Shown piece after piece: positions 1 to 17,232 of a stretch of 64,000 nucleotides of DNA. Under the pieces are notes generated by a model. That model saw only the letters and a list, made by a program, of their open reading frames with translations. It ran no database searches and was not told the DNA's origin. The position numbers and the translations under genes were made by a program. The stretch is taken from NCBI GenBank assembly GCA_030068145.1, contig JAPJBO010000670.1, forward strand, positions 1-64,000, in the 5' to 3' direction. Within the stretch, counting starts at the first letter, position 1. Each line of letters starts with the position of its first letter. The DNA comes from Diplonema papillatum (lineage: Eukaryota; Euglenozoa; Diplonemea; Diplonemida; Diplonemidae).

Positions 1-2858
1 ATCGCGCATCCTTGCATGATGCCATTCGTAGGGGTGAAGCCCTCTCCCACTGTGCCATTCACCTTGAAATGTCGGCGCATCTGTTTATACGCGGCTTCTA
101 ATGCTCGAAGTACCATCGCGTTGAAGCCCAGCCTTTTTGCTAGCTGCATTGTGACACCTATCGGCACTGTATCAAAGCACTTCTTGAAGTCGAAGGCTAT
201 TCCAAAAAGGGGGCGTCCGGTAATCCGCGCCTCCTCCAATTCCGCCGCCAGGTGCCAGAATAGATCTTCTGTGCTGTGTCCGGGCCGACAACCATGCAAT
301 CCTTCCGGTGCTAGCTCTTCCATCCATTTTTGCGCTTCTTTGGCCCTTACTGCTGCCCAAACCCTGTATAGCACCGGTGCAACCGAGATCGGGCGCTGAG
401 ACAGCGGGTCACCCGTGCTGTCAGGTTTCGGAATGAGGGAGATTAGTGCATGCATGAGATCCTCCGGCCACTCGCCTTGCCCCTCCACGTCATTCAGTAC
501 CTGCACAAACCCATTCAGAATGTCATTTGGCAGTTGTTGCAATTCGTGGATCCTCCACCCATGCATTCCTGCCGAGGCCGACTTCTTCATCTTTGCCAAC
601 ACTGCCCTCACGTCCTTCACCGTGATCGGCTCGCACTGCATCTCCACTCTGTCCGGGAGTATGGACTCGTACGTTCGCATAAAGCGCTCCCAACATGGCT
701 CCTCCTGTCGTGTGTATTTATTGAAGATTCCTCCCCACGCACCATCGCTGCGCAGCATTCCGTCGATCTCCTTCGCATTCGCCGTAAGGGTTTTGTCTTC
801 TCGTCTCATAAATAGCAATGGAGCGGTGTAGCGGTCAGCAACATGGGCGAATACGAGCCCCCCACCATGCATCCATGCCTCCTGCATCTTATGCGCCCAC
901 TGCGATCTCCTGTGCCGTTTGAGTGCGGCGAACGCCGCCTTTTGAGTCCCCTCGAGGTCGGCTAATGTACTCTGCAGCGTCTGTAACTCGGTAAATGCGC
1001 TGGAGGTCACAGCTTCTGCAACGGATTTTGGGATGTAGCCCCTGATAACCCTCCTCCGCGCGGCGTCTCTCGCGTGTTCTTCCCGTCTTGTGAGCGGGTA
1101 TGGCACGTCCGCCCTTAAGCGCTCGTGCCCGACCTGCACTAGCGTTCGGAGATGCCCCAGCAGTTCGTCTCGTGCACGTGTCTGCTTCGTGGACGCTCCT
1201 CTTACCGACTGTGGTTGGAACTTTGTAGCCAGCCGGGAGTCAGTGACTACTCGTCCTCCTCGTCCCGTGTACATCCCCGTAGGCAATACTAGATCTTTGC
1301 CGTGCAACTTCACTAAGTATTGTTCGGCACACTGCGATAGCTGTTTTAGACTGTGTGTCCCCCATCGCGTTTCCTTTGCTCTCTTGGCCAGTGCCTCGAG
1401 GTCGTCTCTCTCGTTCTGCTTCAACTTAGGTCTTTCTCGCGGGAAAGCGGCCGGGAGTATGGCGCGGCTGCTCTGTTCCCGGAATGCCTGCTGGCGGAGA
1501 TTTACGTACAGCGGCGAGTGCGTGTGGAACTTGCTGCTCTCTCTCGCAACAGTCATTACCGTGTCAACGGCCGGTGCTGCACATGAGTTTGCGAGGCATA
1601 AGTCAATCCGACTTCCTTCTAACGCGTTCGGTGCCCAGCATGTGTTCGGCGGTATTTCACCACGTCCTCCAGCGTACGCAGCTGCCACGTCCACCCACCT
1701 CCCGGAACGACATGCTGCCGCTAGCACTCCTCCAGGCTTTCTGTGCGTCTTTCCATCCCTTCCTACCACCATTTCTACATCGTTTCCCCAGTACACGTCC
1801 CACCCGTATGCTGCCAGTAGCGAACACATGTAAGCTTTTTCATGTTTCGTTACCCGCGTTTCTTGAACTACGATGATGTCCGCTACGAGCCGGGCTACTT
1901 CCAGTATTTTTTCGGTGTCTAGGGACGTGACGTTGATCGTGACAATGACCAATGCACCGCTGTCCGCCGTGGCTACCATACTTACTGTTCGCCGCATGGG
2001 TGTCGCTGGGGGGTCGGCAGGTAGAGCAGGTTGTGTTCGTGCTGCTAGAGATTCTTGGCTCGGAATCGGGACTACCCCATCTGTTGATCGCTGGAGCTTC
2101 TCCCGCATCCGGCTCGTGACTAGCAGGATATCGTAGTGTTCCCTCCTGTACGTTACGGTTAGGACTTTGGAGGGAGCTGCTCCTCTGCCGTACCTTGCGA
2201 TCGACTTTCTGCTTCCTGCGGCGTCCAAGACCCATATTGCGGCATCGAGGATTTCTGCCGCTGCCTGCAGGCACCAATGATCCCCGTACGTTGTCCGTTC
2301 TTCCATGTGGTCCAGGTATTCGTCATACGTTTGACGGTCTCTCTCATCCTCGGGACAAAACATCCCACGGTACTCGTCGTTGTTCCGCAGCCATCCCACC
2401 ACTTGCTGTCTCAGCGTGGCTGCCGACCGATCTTTCATGCACCGCGCTAGCGACGCGAACATACACGCGCCATCCTGTGCAACCGGTAGGACCACTGCCC
2501 CCAGCCGGCTCGCTGCGTCTCGAAGCCACGTGTTGGCTTCTTCGATTACTTGGAGGGGGTCCTGTCCGGGCCCTCCTCCCCTCATCCATGCTCTACTGCA
2601 CTTTCTACCACGGGTCTCTGCTGGGTGCCTATACCTGGCAGCTTGCCATGTTTTTACAAAAACATAAACACGCGTCCCTCCGGTAGCGTAGGTGTTGGAG
2701 CTGTTGTCGCCGCTGATGTTGATTGATGAAACTGATGAAATTGAAGACGACGTTGATGATGGAGGTGGTGATGGTGATGGTGATCGTGATGATGATGAGG
2801 GCGATGATGATACTACGGGGGCGGTCCCGGAAGCTAGCTTTGTAAAAGTTACCGGCAG
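1..2858 (-). CDS. LINE A pol (partial): OTU protease, damaged endonuclease, reverse transcriptase
   Basis: The frame is open from just after the ORF1 stop (2859-2861) to the window edge, in phase with ORF1. A Ser-rich linker, encoded by a GAT/TCA-rich stretch near 2700-2815, is followed by the first Met near 2585. An OTU-type cysteine protease carries DGACMF (nucleophile Cys, near 2475) and a downstream RREHYD with the likely catalytic His. The EEP endonuclease starts at VIVTINVTSL and VVQETRV. It jumps from RKPGGV straight to LAAACRSGRW near 1725-1730, losing about 92 residues that copy D keeps, including its GDYN catalytic motif. SRIDLCLAN and HTHSPLYV then follow. The RT domain runs from about 700 down to 1 and is cut off at NGIMQGCAI, before YVDD. 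There are no frameshifts in the visible part. With its endonuclease core missing, it would need an intact copy in trans or endonuclease-independent entry. Confidence 0.85.
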   Translation of the reverse strand, partial: MPVTFTKLASGTAPVVSSSPSSSSRSPSPSPPPSSTSSSISSVSSINISGDNSSNTYATGGTRVYVFVKTWQAARYRHPAETRGRKCSRAWMRGGGPGQDPLQVIEEANTWLRDAASRLGAVVLPVAQDGACMFASLARCMKDRSAATLRQQVVGWLRNNDEYRGMFCPEDERDRQTYDEYLDHMEERTTYGDHWCLQAAAEILDAAIWVLDAAGSRKSIARYGRGAAPSKVLTVTYRREHYDILLVTSRMREKLQRSTDGVVPIPSQESLAARTQPALPADPPATPMRRTVSMVATADSGALVIVTINVTSLDTEKILEVARLVADIIVVQETRVTKHEKAYMCSLLAAYGWDVYWGNDVEMVVGRDGKTHRKPGGVLAAACRSGRWVDVAAAYAGGRGEIPPNTCWAPNALEGSRIDLCLANSCAAPAVDTVMTVARESSKFHTHSPLYVNLRQQAFREQSSRAILPAAFPRERPKLKQNERDDLEALAKRAKETRWGTHSLKQLSQCAEQYLVKLHGKDLVLPTGMYTGRGGRVVTDSRLATKFQPQSVRGASTKQTRARDELLGHLRTLVQVGHERLRADVPYPLTRREEHARDAARRRVIRGYIPKSVAEAVTSSAFTELQTLQSTLADLEGTQKAAFAALKRHRRSQWAHKMQEAWMHGGGLVFAHVADRYTAPLLFMRREDKTLTANAKEIDGMLRSDGAWGGIFNKYTRQEEPCWERFMRTYESILPDRVEMQCEPITVKDVRAVLAKMKKSASAGMHGWRIHELQQLPNDILNGFVQVLNDVEGQGEWPEDLMHALISLIPKPDSTGDPLSQRPISVAPVLYRVWAAVRAKEAQKWMEELAPEGLHGCRPGHSTEDLFWHLAAELEEARITGRPLFGIAFDFKKCFDTVPIGVTMQLAKRLGFNAMVLRALEAAYKQMRRHFKVNGTVGEGFTPTNGIMQGCA

Positions 2859-4346
2859 TCATATCTTTTGGCGCATTTGCTCCGGTAGTCGCCCCCCCTG
2901 CGTGACGCCGTTCGAGTACGCCACCGTCCATGTGCCGTCTGCCGCCTGCCCCTTGAGGGCGGCTTCGTACCACCTGTCGTCTGTGTGCTGCGCCTCCACC
3001 ATGTCCCCCACTTCCCACCGGCCGCCCCTACATGAGGATGGGGTCGATGGCGGTGCGCCCTCACTGTCGCTCCCGTCAGTTGCCCAATCCACGACGCTCG
3101 GGCTCTCGCTGCTGTCCTCAGAGTCCTGCGCCAGGCGCAGCTTTGCCTTGGCTGGCGTTCCCTCTGCTGATCGGGATGCCTCCCGCTTCGTTGCGACCTT
3201 AGGCCGCGGCTGGTTCGTGTCACGCTGCTGTCGTTTCTGCAGCTCCCGGACGTGTTGCTGCTCGTGCTTATCCCACTGTTCCTGCTGCTCCTGTTGCACC
3301 CGTCCTCGCTCCTGCTCCTCTGCCGTGACCAGCTGCTCCTGTCGTCCCTGCAGATCCTGCTCCCGGACGCGTTGCTGCTCCTGTTCGCTTCGGCTTTCCC
3401 GCTGCAGGTGCACCAATTGTTGTAGCATCTCATGTTGCAACTGCTGCTGGCGTTCCTGACGCTGCTCCTGCTCGGCCATCCACCGTTGCTGGCGCGTCGT
3501 TTGCTCCTGTTGTTGCTTCTGTTGCTGCTCGTGTTGCTGGCCGATTAGCTTTTGAAGATCAGTAAGGAACGCAGTTTGTGTTGTTCCCAGTGTTTCTGCG
3601 TGGTGTACGATCGCCTCTTCCAGTCGGCGGTCCACTCTTTCGGTCAGGCGTCGCTCCATCTCGGCAAGTTCCTTCTTCAAGTGAGCTAGCTGTGTCGCCC
3701 GTGGTGGCGACGCAGCTGCCTGTCCGGGTACTGGAACCGTTGCCGTCGCTGGTGCCGGTGCTGACGTTGCTTCTGGTGCTGCCCGTGCCGCTGCGACCGA
3801 CGCCGGCGCCGAAGCTGACGCGGGCGTCTGGTTCCCGTCTACCCACGTTGTATTCGCCCTGATGGGTGCGGCCGTTGTTCTCTCTCCTTTCTGTTCCCGC
3901 CACTCGCGCTCCAACTGCAGCCCTCTCTCCCACCTGCGTACCCCTTCCTCTCGCCCGCAGAAGTCCAAGAACTCTTTCTTGGTGTACTTCTCCCGCTTGT
4001 TCCTCGCGGTGGGGTCTGGGACTCGGCTGATGGGTGGTGGTGACGGTCTGATGGTGCACGTCCCACCCTCGCGCAGCTTGAACTCCGTGGCCGGCGGAGC
4101 TCCGGCAGCTCGCACCACTAATACACGCCCATTCCGGGGCAGTGCTACGACCTCGGCATCCCAAGGGAGCTGCTGCAGGAGGGACGTTGCTGCCTCGCTC
4201 CTGGTTCCTTCCGGCAGCGCTTTGATGTCGTACAGCGACATCGTTCTCCTCACGAGTGTGATTGTGGGGAGGGTTGGGTCCGGCTGTTGGCTGGTGCTCG
4301 CACCATTGACCGGGGGAGCCGCGTGGAGGCCGCCGGACCCTGCCAT
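2859..4346 (-). CDS. LINE A ORF1: gag-like protein with Q-rich coiled coil and Tudor-like C-terminus
   Basis: This is a 495-aa ORF1. The start is the ATG at 4344-4346, the first after the G-run; the frame is also open upstream through the microsatellite, which would only add His-Thr repeats. An N-terminal part (about residues 30-90) is followed by a conserved box, YTKKEFL...G...W, at about 120-150. The ORF1 of LINE G has the matching YSKPEFL...G...W and LINE H has YAKAAF...G...W. A long Gln/Glu/Arg-rich stretch (about 240-400) should form coiled coil and allow self-assembly. The last 60 residues contain GDMVEA...RWYEA...DGTW.V.Y..G, the pattern of a Tudor/Agenet-like barrel. The ORF ends in TGA followed by CTG, and pol continues in the same frame. 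The role is inferred by position: RNA-binding particle protein. Confidence 0.8.
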   Translation of the reverse strand: MAGSGGLHAAPPVNGASTSQQPDPTLPTITLVRRTMSLYDIKALPEGTRSEAATSLLQQLPWDAEVVALPRNGRVLVVRAAGAPPATEFKLREGGTCTIRPSPPPISRVPDPTARNKREKYTKKEFLDFCGREEGVRRWERGLQLEREWREQKGERTTAAPIRANTTWVDGNQTPASASAPASVAAARAAPEATSAPAPATATVPVPGQAAASPPRATQLAHLKKELAEMERRLTERVDRRLEEAIVHHAETLGTTQTAFLTDLQKLIGQQHEQQQKQQQEQTTRQQRWMAEQEQRQERQQQLQHEMLQQLVHLQRESRSEQEQQRVREQDLQGRQEQLVTAEEQERGRVQQEQQEQWDKHEQQHVRELQKRQQRDTNQPRPKVATKREASRSAEGTPAKAKLRLAQDSEDSSESPSVVDWATDGSDSEGAPPSTPSSCRGGRWEVGDMVEAQHTDDRWYEAALKGQAADGTWTVAYSNGVTQGGRLPEQMRQKI

Positions 4347-4398
4347 TATATTGTTGTCTTCGGTATATTTTTGGCTTTCGTGTTCCCTCTCAATTCCC

Positions 4399-4400
<2 letters not shown>

Positions 4401-4447
<47 letters not shown>
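4401..4447. repeat. (TG)n microsatellite, 47 bp, between LINE A and LINE B
   Basis: Pure TG on the plus strand, which is CA on the sense strand of both neighbours. It joins the 5' G-run of copy A to the 3' tail of copy B. Confidence 0.97.
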
Positions 4448-11894
<7,447 letters not shown>

Positions 11895-13800
11895 TGTGTA
11901 TGTGTGTGCGATAATATGCGATGATGCGAATCGTTTGACTACTATGCCTAGGAGGTGGCAAGCTCTTTCTATGCGATGAGCTTGGCCTGACAACTTGCTC
12001 CAAACTCCTGGTGCAAACGCCCACCACGGTGGGCAGACACCGCCCGGGGGTTTCAGTCATGCTGGCAGCACTGCATGCATCGTGTTCAAGCAGAGCAGGA
12101 AAAGAGTTGACCACGTTGGTCGAAGAAATGTGAAAACGGGTTTTTGCCTAGAGGCTTTTCGTGTTATTCTGCAGATGCTTTGAGCTATCTTTGTGTCTAT
12201 GCTTTCAGTCGTCTTCGTAACCATGGTTAAGTGCGCAAATGGTGTCAGCGGAAGCTGGTAAAGCTTCGGCGCCGCCCACGTTAAGTTTGTTTAGCATTGA
12301 GTTCTTTTAAGTACATGAACCACACGGATTAGCATGCACTATGTTTAGCATTGAGTTCTTTAAAGTGCGGCAGCCAAACATCCCGTGACACCGCGCCGTG
12401 GTAAAACGATCTTTTGTTTTCTTTTCGGTTGCTTTTGATGGGGCATGCGGCCTGAAATGCGTGTAGTTTTGTTTCAGCTTAAACGGAAAAACGATGGATA
12501 GTAAAAGGTTTCCATCCGTGCTGGCGTTTCCATCATTTTTACGATCCATCACTGTTTGAGGGGGTTTGCAAGAACGTGCTTGGAATGGGCATGTGCTCAA
12601 CACCGCACTGGTCCCGTCTGCGCCGTGTTTCGGTCCTTTACACATAAGGCGGACCATCCTCAGCGCGGAACCTGAGTGTCTGCAGACAGGACAGCCGTGT
12701 GAGTCTGGTTTGTCAGGCGACTGTTCACAGCCAGGACCACCCGTGCTACTAGAGTCACTCACTGTTAGAGGGGTGCGGGAGGCTAGCGCAAAGAGGTCGG
12801 GGAGACGGCCCTGTAAATCATGAAGCTGAATTTCGCGAATTTCTGTTTCGTGATTAATATATAAGAGTTATTTCGTGATGAATCGTGAAGGATACAATTT
12901 TTATTTTTTCACAGATTTGGCGGTCTTCACGAATTAGAAATTGATTAATTACGGACTGGAGTGTATTCTTGTGGCACCTCAACGATGACTCCGAGGCAGA
13001 TTCCACCTTGTGCCCGTACGTGACCCTCTCGACTCCGCGTTTTCGGACCCACGATTTCAAATAGAGCATCGATCGAATAAGTGATCTTTGCACCGCCACG
13101 TTCTCATTTCAAACCGCATCGACTGGATCGATAATGGTCAGCAAGCCAATCATCGTCGAATCGAGAGTCGAACAGCAGTCTGGCAGTCTGAGAGATTTTC
13201 AAGCGGCACCCATCTAGCCTTTAGCAGAGGGACACCTGCCGACTAGCTCAGCATTCCCAAACTGAGCAAACTCGTGCTAGCAAGGAGCTTCCCAACATGG
13301 CTCGTCGAGGAAATCCCGTTTAATACGGGACTCTCACGTGTGGATACCCCATTCCAGGAGACTTACCTCGACGCCAGTTGTGTTCCCACCACACAATTCG
13401 TCGAGAAAGAGCTCTCAAACGTGTTTCTGCGCTGACTCAAGCACTTCGCTCGTAGTTGTTCCGTTGACGACGACAAATTTGGTTGGGGTGTAATTTAGAA
13501 GGGTTGCACGGGGGGCTTCGAGATGAAACTCTTCTGTACCCTTGTGAGGAGGCGCGAGCTCCGGTTCTTCTTGTCGTATAAGATCGAAGATCTTACAAGA
13601 TTAAGAGAGAACACATCGAAACAAGTCAAAGGGTGTGGGCCCCCACCGTCAGGTGGGCTAGGCGAGTTCAGGGGTGGCTCCCTGGGAGGGACAGGGGCGG
13701 GGTTAGTCACGCCTTCGCTGTCCTTCGAAGTAAGCACATACGCACCCCCTCGAGTATTTATTTCTTCTTCTTTTCGAGTCAAGTGGCTACCAATTTCCCA
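11895..13800. other. Non-coding stretch without a recognisable gene
   Basis: There is no ORF with coding character. It contains a short doubled segment (TTTAGCATTGAGTTCTTT near 12291 and 12342), a copy of a dispersed repeat (12552-12755) and AT-rich sequence near 12840-12960. The only other landmark is a 13.5-13.9 kb stretch with short ORFs on both strands that I cannot assign. Confidence 0.6.
12552..12755 (+). repeat. Dispersed repeat, copy 1 of 3
   Basis: About 200 bp starting GGGGGTTTGCAAGAACGTGC. The same sequence recurs at 49640-49850 and, shorter, at 50150-50305. The other two copies lie inside a candidate TIR element (49604-50841), so this may be a relic of the same family. Confidence 0.8.
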
Positions 13801-14044
13801 CACTAAAGCATCAAGGCGTGGCGCGCCTTGGGGCTTGGCGCCCGCGCTGAACACAAGCTCGTCGAGACGGTCAGCCACAGGGCAAAGCGGACGGGGTTGT
13901 GGCACTGTGCTGCCTCCGACTCAAGCTTTGCAAGCTGTGGTTGACCGTCACGTTCCTGGACCAGGAACGGCCTTTTATTTTTCTTCTTTCTTCTTCTTCT
14001 TTTCGAGGGAGGTTTTATCGGCATTCCGATGTACGTTGGAAAGA

Positions 14045-14112
14045 GTGTGGTGAGCCAGTCGATCCTGCCGACGGAAGTGTTGACGTTCTGGATGACGTTG
14101 GTGGTGGGGCGC
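14045..14112 (-). pseudogene. Relic of the C-terminus of the secreted host protein family
   Basis: On the minus strand the sequence reads TNVIQNVNTSVGRIDW, matching TNVTWNANTSVGRIDW at the end of the host gene (exon at 20673-21075). Nothing else of the gene is present and the frame runs on into Arg/Lys-rich sequence, so this is a small pseudogene fragment or a decayed paralogue exon. Confidence 0.6.
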
Positions 14113-14618
14113 AAGGCCTGTCAGGCCAACAGACGATCAGATCGAATTTGTCCAGACGATTCTACCACGGAAGTTCTTTTCAGTTGCCTCCTTAGAGAGC
14201 TTACTTCTTGCAGCTAAAAAGGAACGTTGGCAGCGGTTTAACCTGAACGCATAGGTCAAATCGCGCAAACAAAAGAAGAAGAGTGAAATGTCGTACACGT
14301 TGCAATGCGACCCGCCGCCTAGGATGAGGGATATGCTTCAAACGCTGATAGCCCTTGCTATTTCTCCATCCCCCCCTCGGGGTTGGAACACTGGTATTCT
14401 ACCCTGATTAAATTGCATGTCTTGGAGAGTCACCCGGAGCCGTCTCCAATGCAACATCCGTTAAACATCATTGCACGCCAACCAGAGGATCATTCACGGT
14501 TAGCTCTTCTTGCGAGAAACAACTGACTGATCCGGTTGGCGGAGCTCCGCGCTCCTGCCGGGGCTTCGCTTGGGATTAGCTGAGGTAACCACATACGGAC
14601 GGAGGGTGGGTGTTAATT

Positions 14619-14694
14619 GGGAATTTAATGCCAGCTAATTTCGTGCAAAGCGCCGGCAGAGAACGAAACCACCGAACAGGACACGCATTTTCTT
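14619..14694 (+). repeat. 76-bp dispersed segment, copy 1
   Basis: Identical, as far as I can align it, to 18835-18910, where it follows directly on the first 320-bp direct repeat. It may be an internal edge of the same unidentified element. Confidence 0.8.
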
Positions 14695-14849
14695 GTCCGG
14701 GGTTTCGGGCTCTGTCGCTTTCCGGAACTGGCGACACTACCAAGGTCGAATATACTCTTCCCGCAGTGGCCGCTGATAGACGCCTCTGGCCCTTATCGGC
14801 TGTCGGGCGGCCGGGTTGACATGGGTGGTCTCCGGCCCGCCCCTTCTGA

Positions 14850-16910
14850 TAGACCTGGTGCTATCGGTTACCGCCTTCTTTTCTGGGCTTCCGGGCTGAC
14901 ATCGTCGGCCCGGTTGCCCGGCGTGGCTTCTGATAGACTTAGTGGTCTCTGTCCTGCTATCAGATACCCCGCCTTCTTTTTTGAGCTTCCGGGTTTGACT
15001 TAGTGGTCTCTGGCCTGCCCCGGTTGCTCTGCGTGACTCCTGATAGACTTAGTGGTCTCTGTCCTGCTATCAGTTGCCGCCTTCTTTTTCTTTCAAGCTT
15101 CCGGGTGACATGGGGGTCTTTGGCCTCCCCGGTTGCGCGCGTAACCTCTGATAGACTTAGCGTGCTATCGGTTACCCGCCTGCTTCGGCTTCCGGTTGAC
15201 ATAGTCAGCCCGGTTGCCCGGCGTGAGTTCTGATAGACTTAGTGGTCTCTGTCCTGCTATCAGTTACCCCGCCTTCTCTTTTGTTTTTAGAGCTTCCGGG
15301 TTTGACTTAGTGGTCTCTGGCCTGCCCCGGTTGCTCTGCGTGACTCCTGATAGACTTAGTGGTCTCTGTCCTGCTATCAGTTGCCGCCTTCTTTTTCTTT
15401 CAAGCTTCCGGGTGACATGGGGGTCTTTGGCCTCCCCGGTTGCGCGCGTAACCTCTGATAGACTTAGCGTGCTATCGGTTACCCGCCTGCTTCGGCTTCC
15501 GGTTGACATAGTCAGCCCGGTTGCCCGGCGTGAGTTCTGATAGACTTAGTGGTCTCTGTCCTGCTATCAGTTACCCCGCCTTCTCTTTTGTTTTTAGAGC
15601 TTCCGGGTTTGACTTAGTGGTCTCTGGCCTGCCCCGGTTGCTCTGCGTGACTCCTGATAGACTTAGTGGTCTCTGTCCTGCTATCAGTTGCCGCCTTCTT
15701 TTTCTTTCAAGCTTCCGGGTGACATGGTGGTCTTTGGCCTCCCCCGGCTGCGCGCGTAACTACTGATAGACTTAGCGTGCTATCGGTTACCCGCCTGCTT
15801 CGGCTTCCGGTTGGCATAGTCAGCCCGGTTGCCCGGCGTGAGTTCTGATAGACTTAGTGGTCTCTGTCCTGCTATCAGTTACCCCGCCTTCTCTTTTGTT
15901 TTTAGAGCTTCCGGGTTTGACTTAGTGGTCTCTGGCCTGCCCCGGTTGCTCTGCGTGACTCCTGATAGACTTAGTGGTCTCTGTCCTGCTATCAGTTGCC
16001 GCCTTCTTTTTCTTTCAAGCTCCCGGGTGACATGGGGGTCTTTGGCCTCCCCGGTTGCGCGCGTAACCTCTGATAGACTTAGCGTGCTATCGGTTACCCG
16101 CCTGCTTCGGCTTCCGGTTGACTTAGTCAGCCCGGCTGCCCGGCGTGAGTTCTGATAGACTTAGTGGTCTCTGTCCTGCTATCAGTTGCCGCCTTCTTTT
16201 TCTTTCAAGCTCCCGGTTGACATGGGGGTCTTTGGCCTCCCCGGTTGCGCGCGTAACCTCTGATAGCCTTGGCGTGCTATCGGTTACCCGCCTTCTTCGG
16301 CTTCCGGTTGACATAGTCAGCCCGGTTGCCCGGCGGGAGTTCTGATAGAATTAGTGGTCTCTGTCCTGCTATCAGTTACCCCGCCTTCTTTTTTCAAGCT
16401 TCCTTAAGCTTCCGGGTGTGACATAGTGGCCTCTGGCCTGCCCCGGTTGCCGCGTGTGACTTCTGATAGACTTAGCGTGCTATCGGTTACCCGCCTTCCT
16501 TATGCTTCCGGGTTTGACATAGTGGCCTCTGGCCTGCAGTTGCCGCGCGTGACTTCTGATAAACTTAGCGTGTTATCGGTTACCCGCCTTCCCGCCTTCT
16601 CTATGCTTTCGGGTTTGAGTGGCCTCTGGCCTGCCCCAGTTGCAGCGCGTGACCTCTGATAGACTTAGCGTGCTATTGGTTACCCGCCTTCTTTTAAGCT
16701 TCCGGGGTTGACATGTTGGTCTGTGGCCTGCCCTGGTTGCCGTGCGGGGCTCTGATGGACTTAGTGGTTCCTGGCCTGCTATCAGTTGTTTCGTCTTCTT
16801 TGAGCGTCTAGGTTTGACTGAGTGGCCTCCAGCCTGCCCCAGTTGCCGCGCGTGACTTCTGATAGACTTAGCGTGCTATCGGTTACCCGCCTTCTTTAAG
16901 CTTCCGGACT
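14850..16910 (+). repeat. Minisatellite with ~77-bp monomers in a ~307-bp higher-order unit
   Basis: Tandem monomers built on TCTGATAGACTTAG…GGTCTCT…CTATCAGTTACCCGCC. Three consecutive higher-order units start at 15214, 15521 and 15829 (spacing 307 and 308), each of about four diverged monomers. The flanks contain more degenerate monomers. Short ORFs on both strands repeat with the unit and are not genes. Confidence 0.9.
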
Positions 16911-16988
16911 TGATGGTGGTCTCTGGCCTGCCCCGGTTGCGCGTCGACCGACGAGGCTGTCGATGAGTCCGCACGAGTCAGCACGAGG

Positions 16989-17150
16989 ATGAAGCGCAAG
17001 GAGAAGCAGGACGGCTGCTACGTCCTGGCCATGGCGCAGATCGACGAGGTGAAGCGGTTTGTGGCGCGCAAGCAAGCCCGCCTGGCGGGGCGACGCGACA
17101 CCAACCTGCATCGGTTCTCACAGGAAACAGCCACCCACGATGCGAGCTAG
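16989..17150 (+). CDS. Small ORF, 53 aa, function unknown
   Basis: ATG to TAG, directly after the minisatellite. The product is rich in Lys/Arg (MKRKEKQDG…KRFVARKQARLAGRR), consistent with a short basic, possibly nucleic-acid-binding protein or an exon end. The frame is open upstream for a short distance. There is no recognisable family, and it could be chance. Confidence 0.25.
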   Translation: MKRKEKQDGCYVLAMAQIDEVKRFVARKQARLAGRRDTNLHRFSQETATHDAS

Positions 17151-17232
17151 ATGCTAATGTACATCGAGCGATACCTGACGTTCATCCGCATGTCGTGCAG
17201 TCGACGTCGCACACGGTCTATCTGTTATCGAC

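Larger units (their letters stand above)
1..4400 (-). mobile_element. LINE copy A (family 1), 5' end complete, runs off the left edge
   Basis: Non-LTR retrotransposon on the minus strand. It begins at 4400 with a run of five G directly after a (CA)n tract (4401-4447), has a 5' UTR of about 54 nt, a gag-like ORF1, one stop codon and an in-frame pol that is still open at base 1. The RT, RNase H, zinc modules and 3' UTR beyond the RT palm lie outside the window. It is closely related to copies D, E and I. Its endonuclease carries an in-frame deletion (see pol entry), so this copy is probably not autonomous. Confidence 0.9.

Noticed and set aside
1-1840. LINE A as a frameshifted pseudogene because no closed minus-strand ORF is visible
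   Set aside because: Reading the minus strand by hand shows one frame open from 2858 to base 1; it only lacks a stop inside the window.
2692-3459. 255-codon plus-strand ORF rich in Asp and Ser/Cys
   Set aside because: It is the antisense of the Gln/Arg-rich ORF1 and of a GAT repeat in LINE A; no independent support.
14850-16910. Repeating ORFs of 60-110 codons on both strands of the minisatellite
   Set aside because: They recur with the repeat period and have no domain; they are by-products of the tandem unit.
14850-16910. CRISPR array
   Set aside because: Monomers are contiguous without spacers of constant length and the context is eukaryotic.
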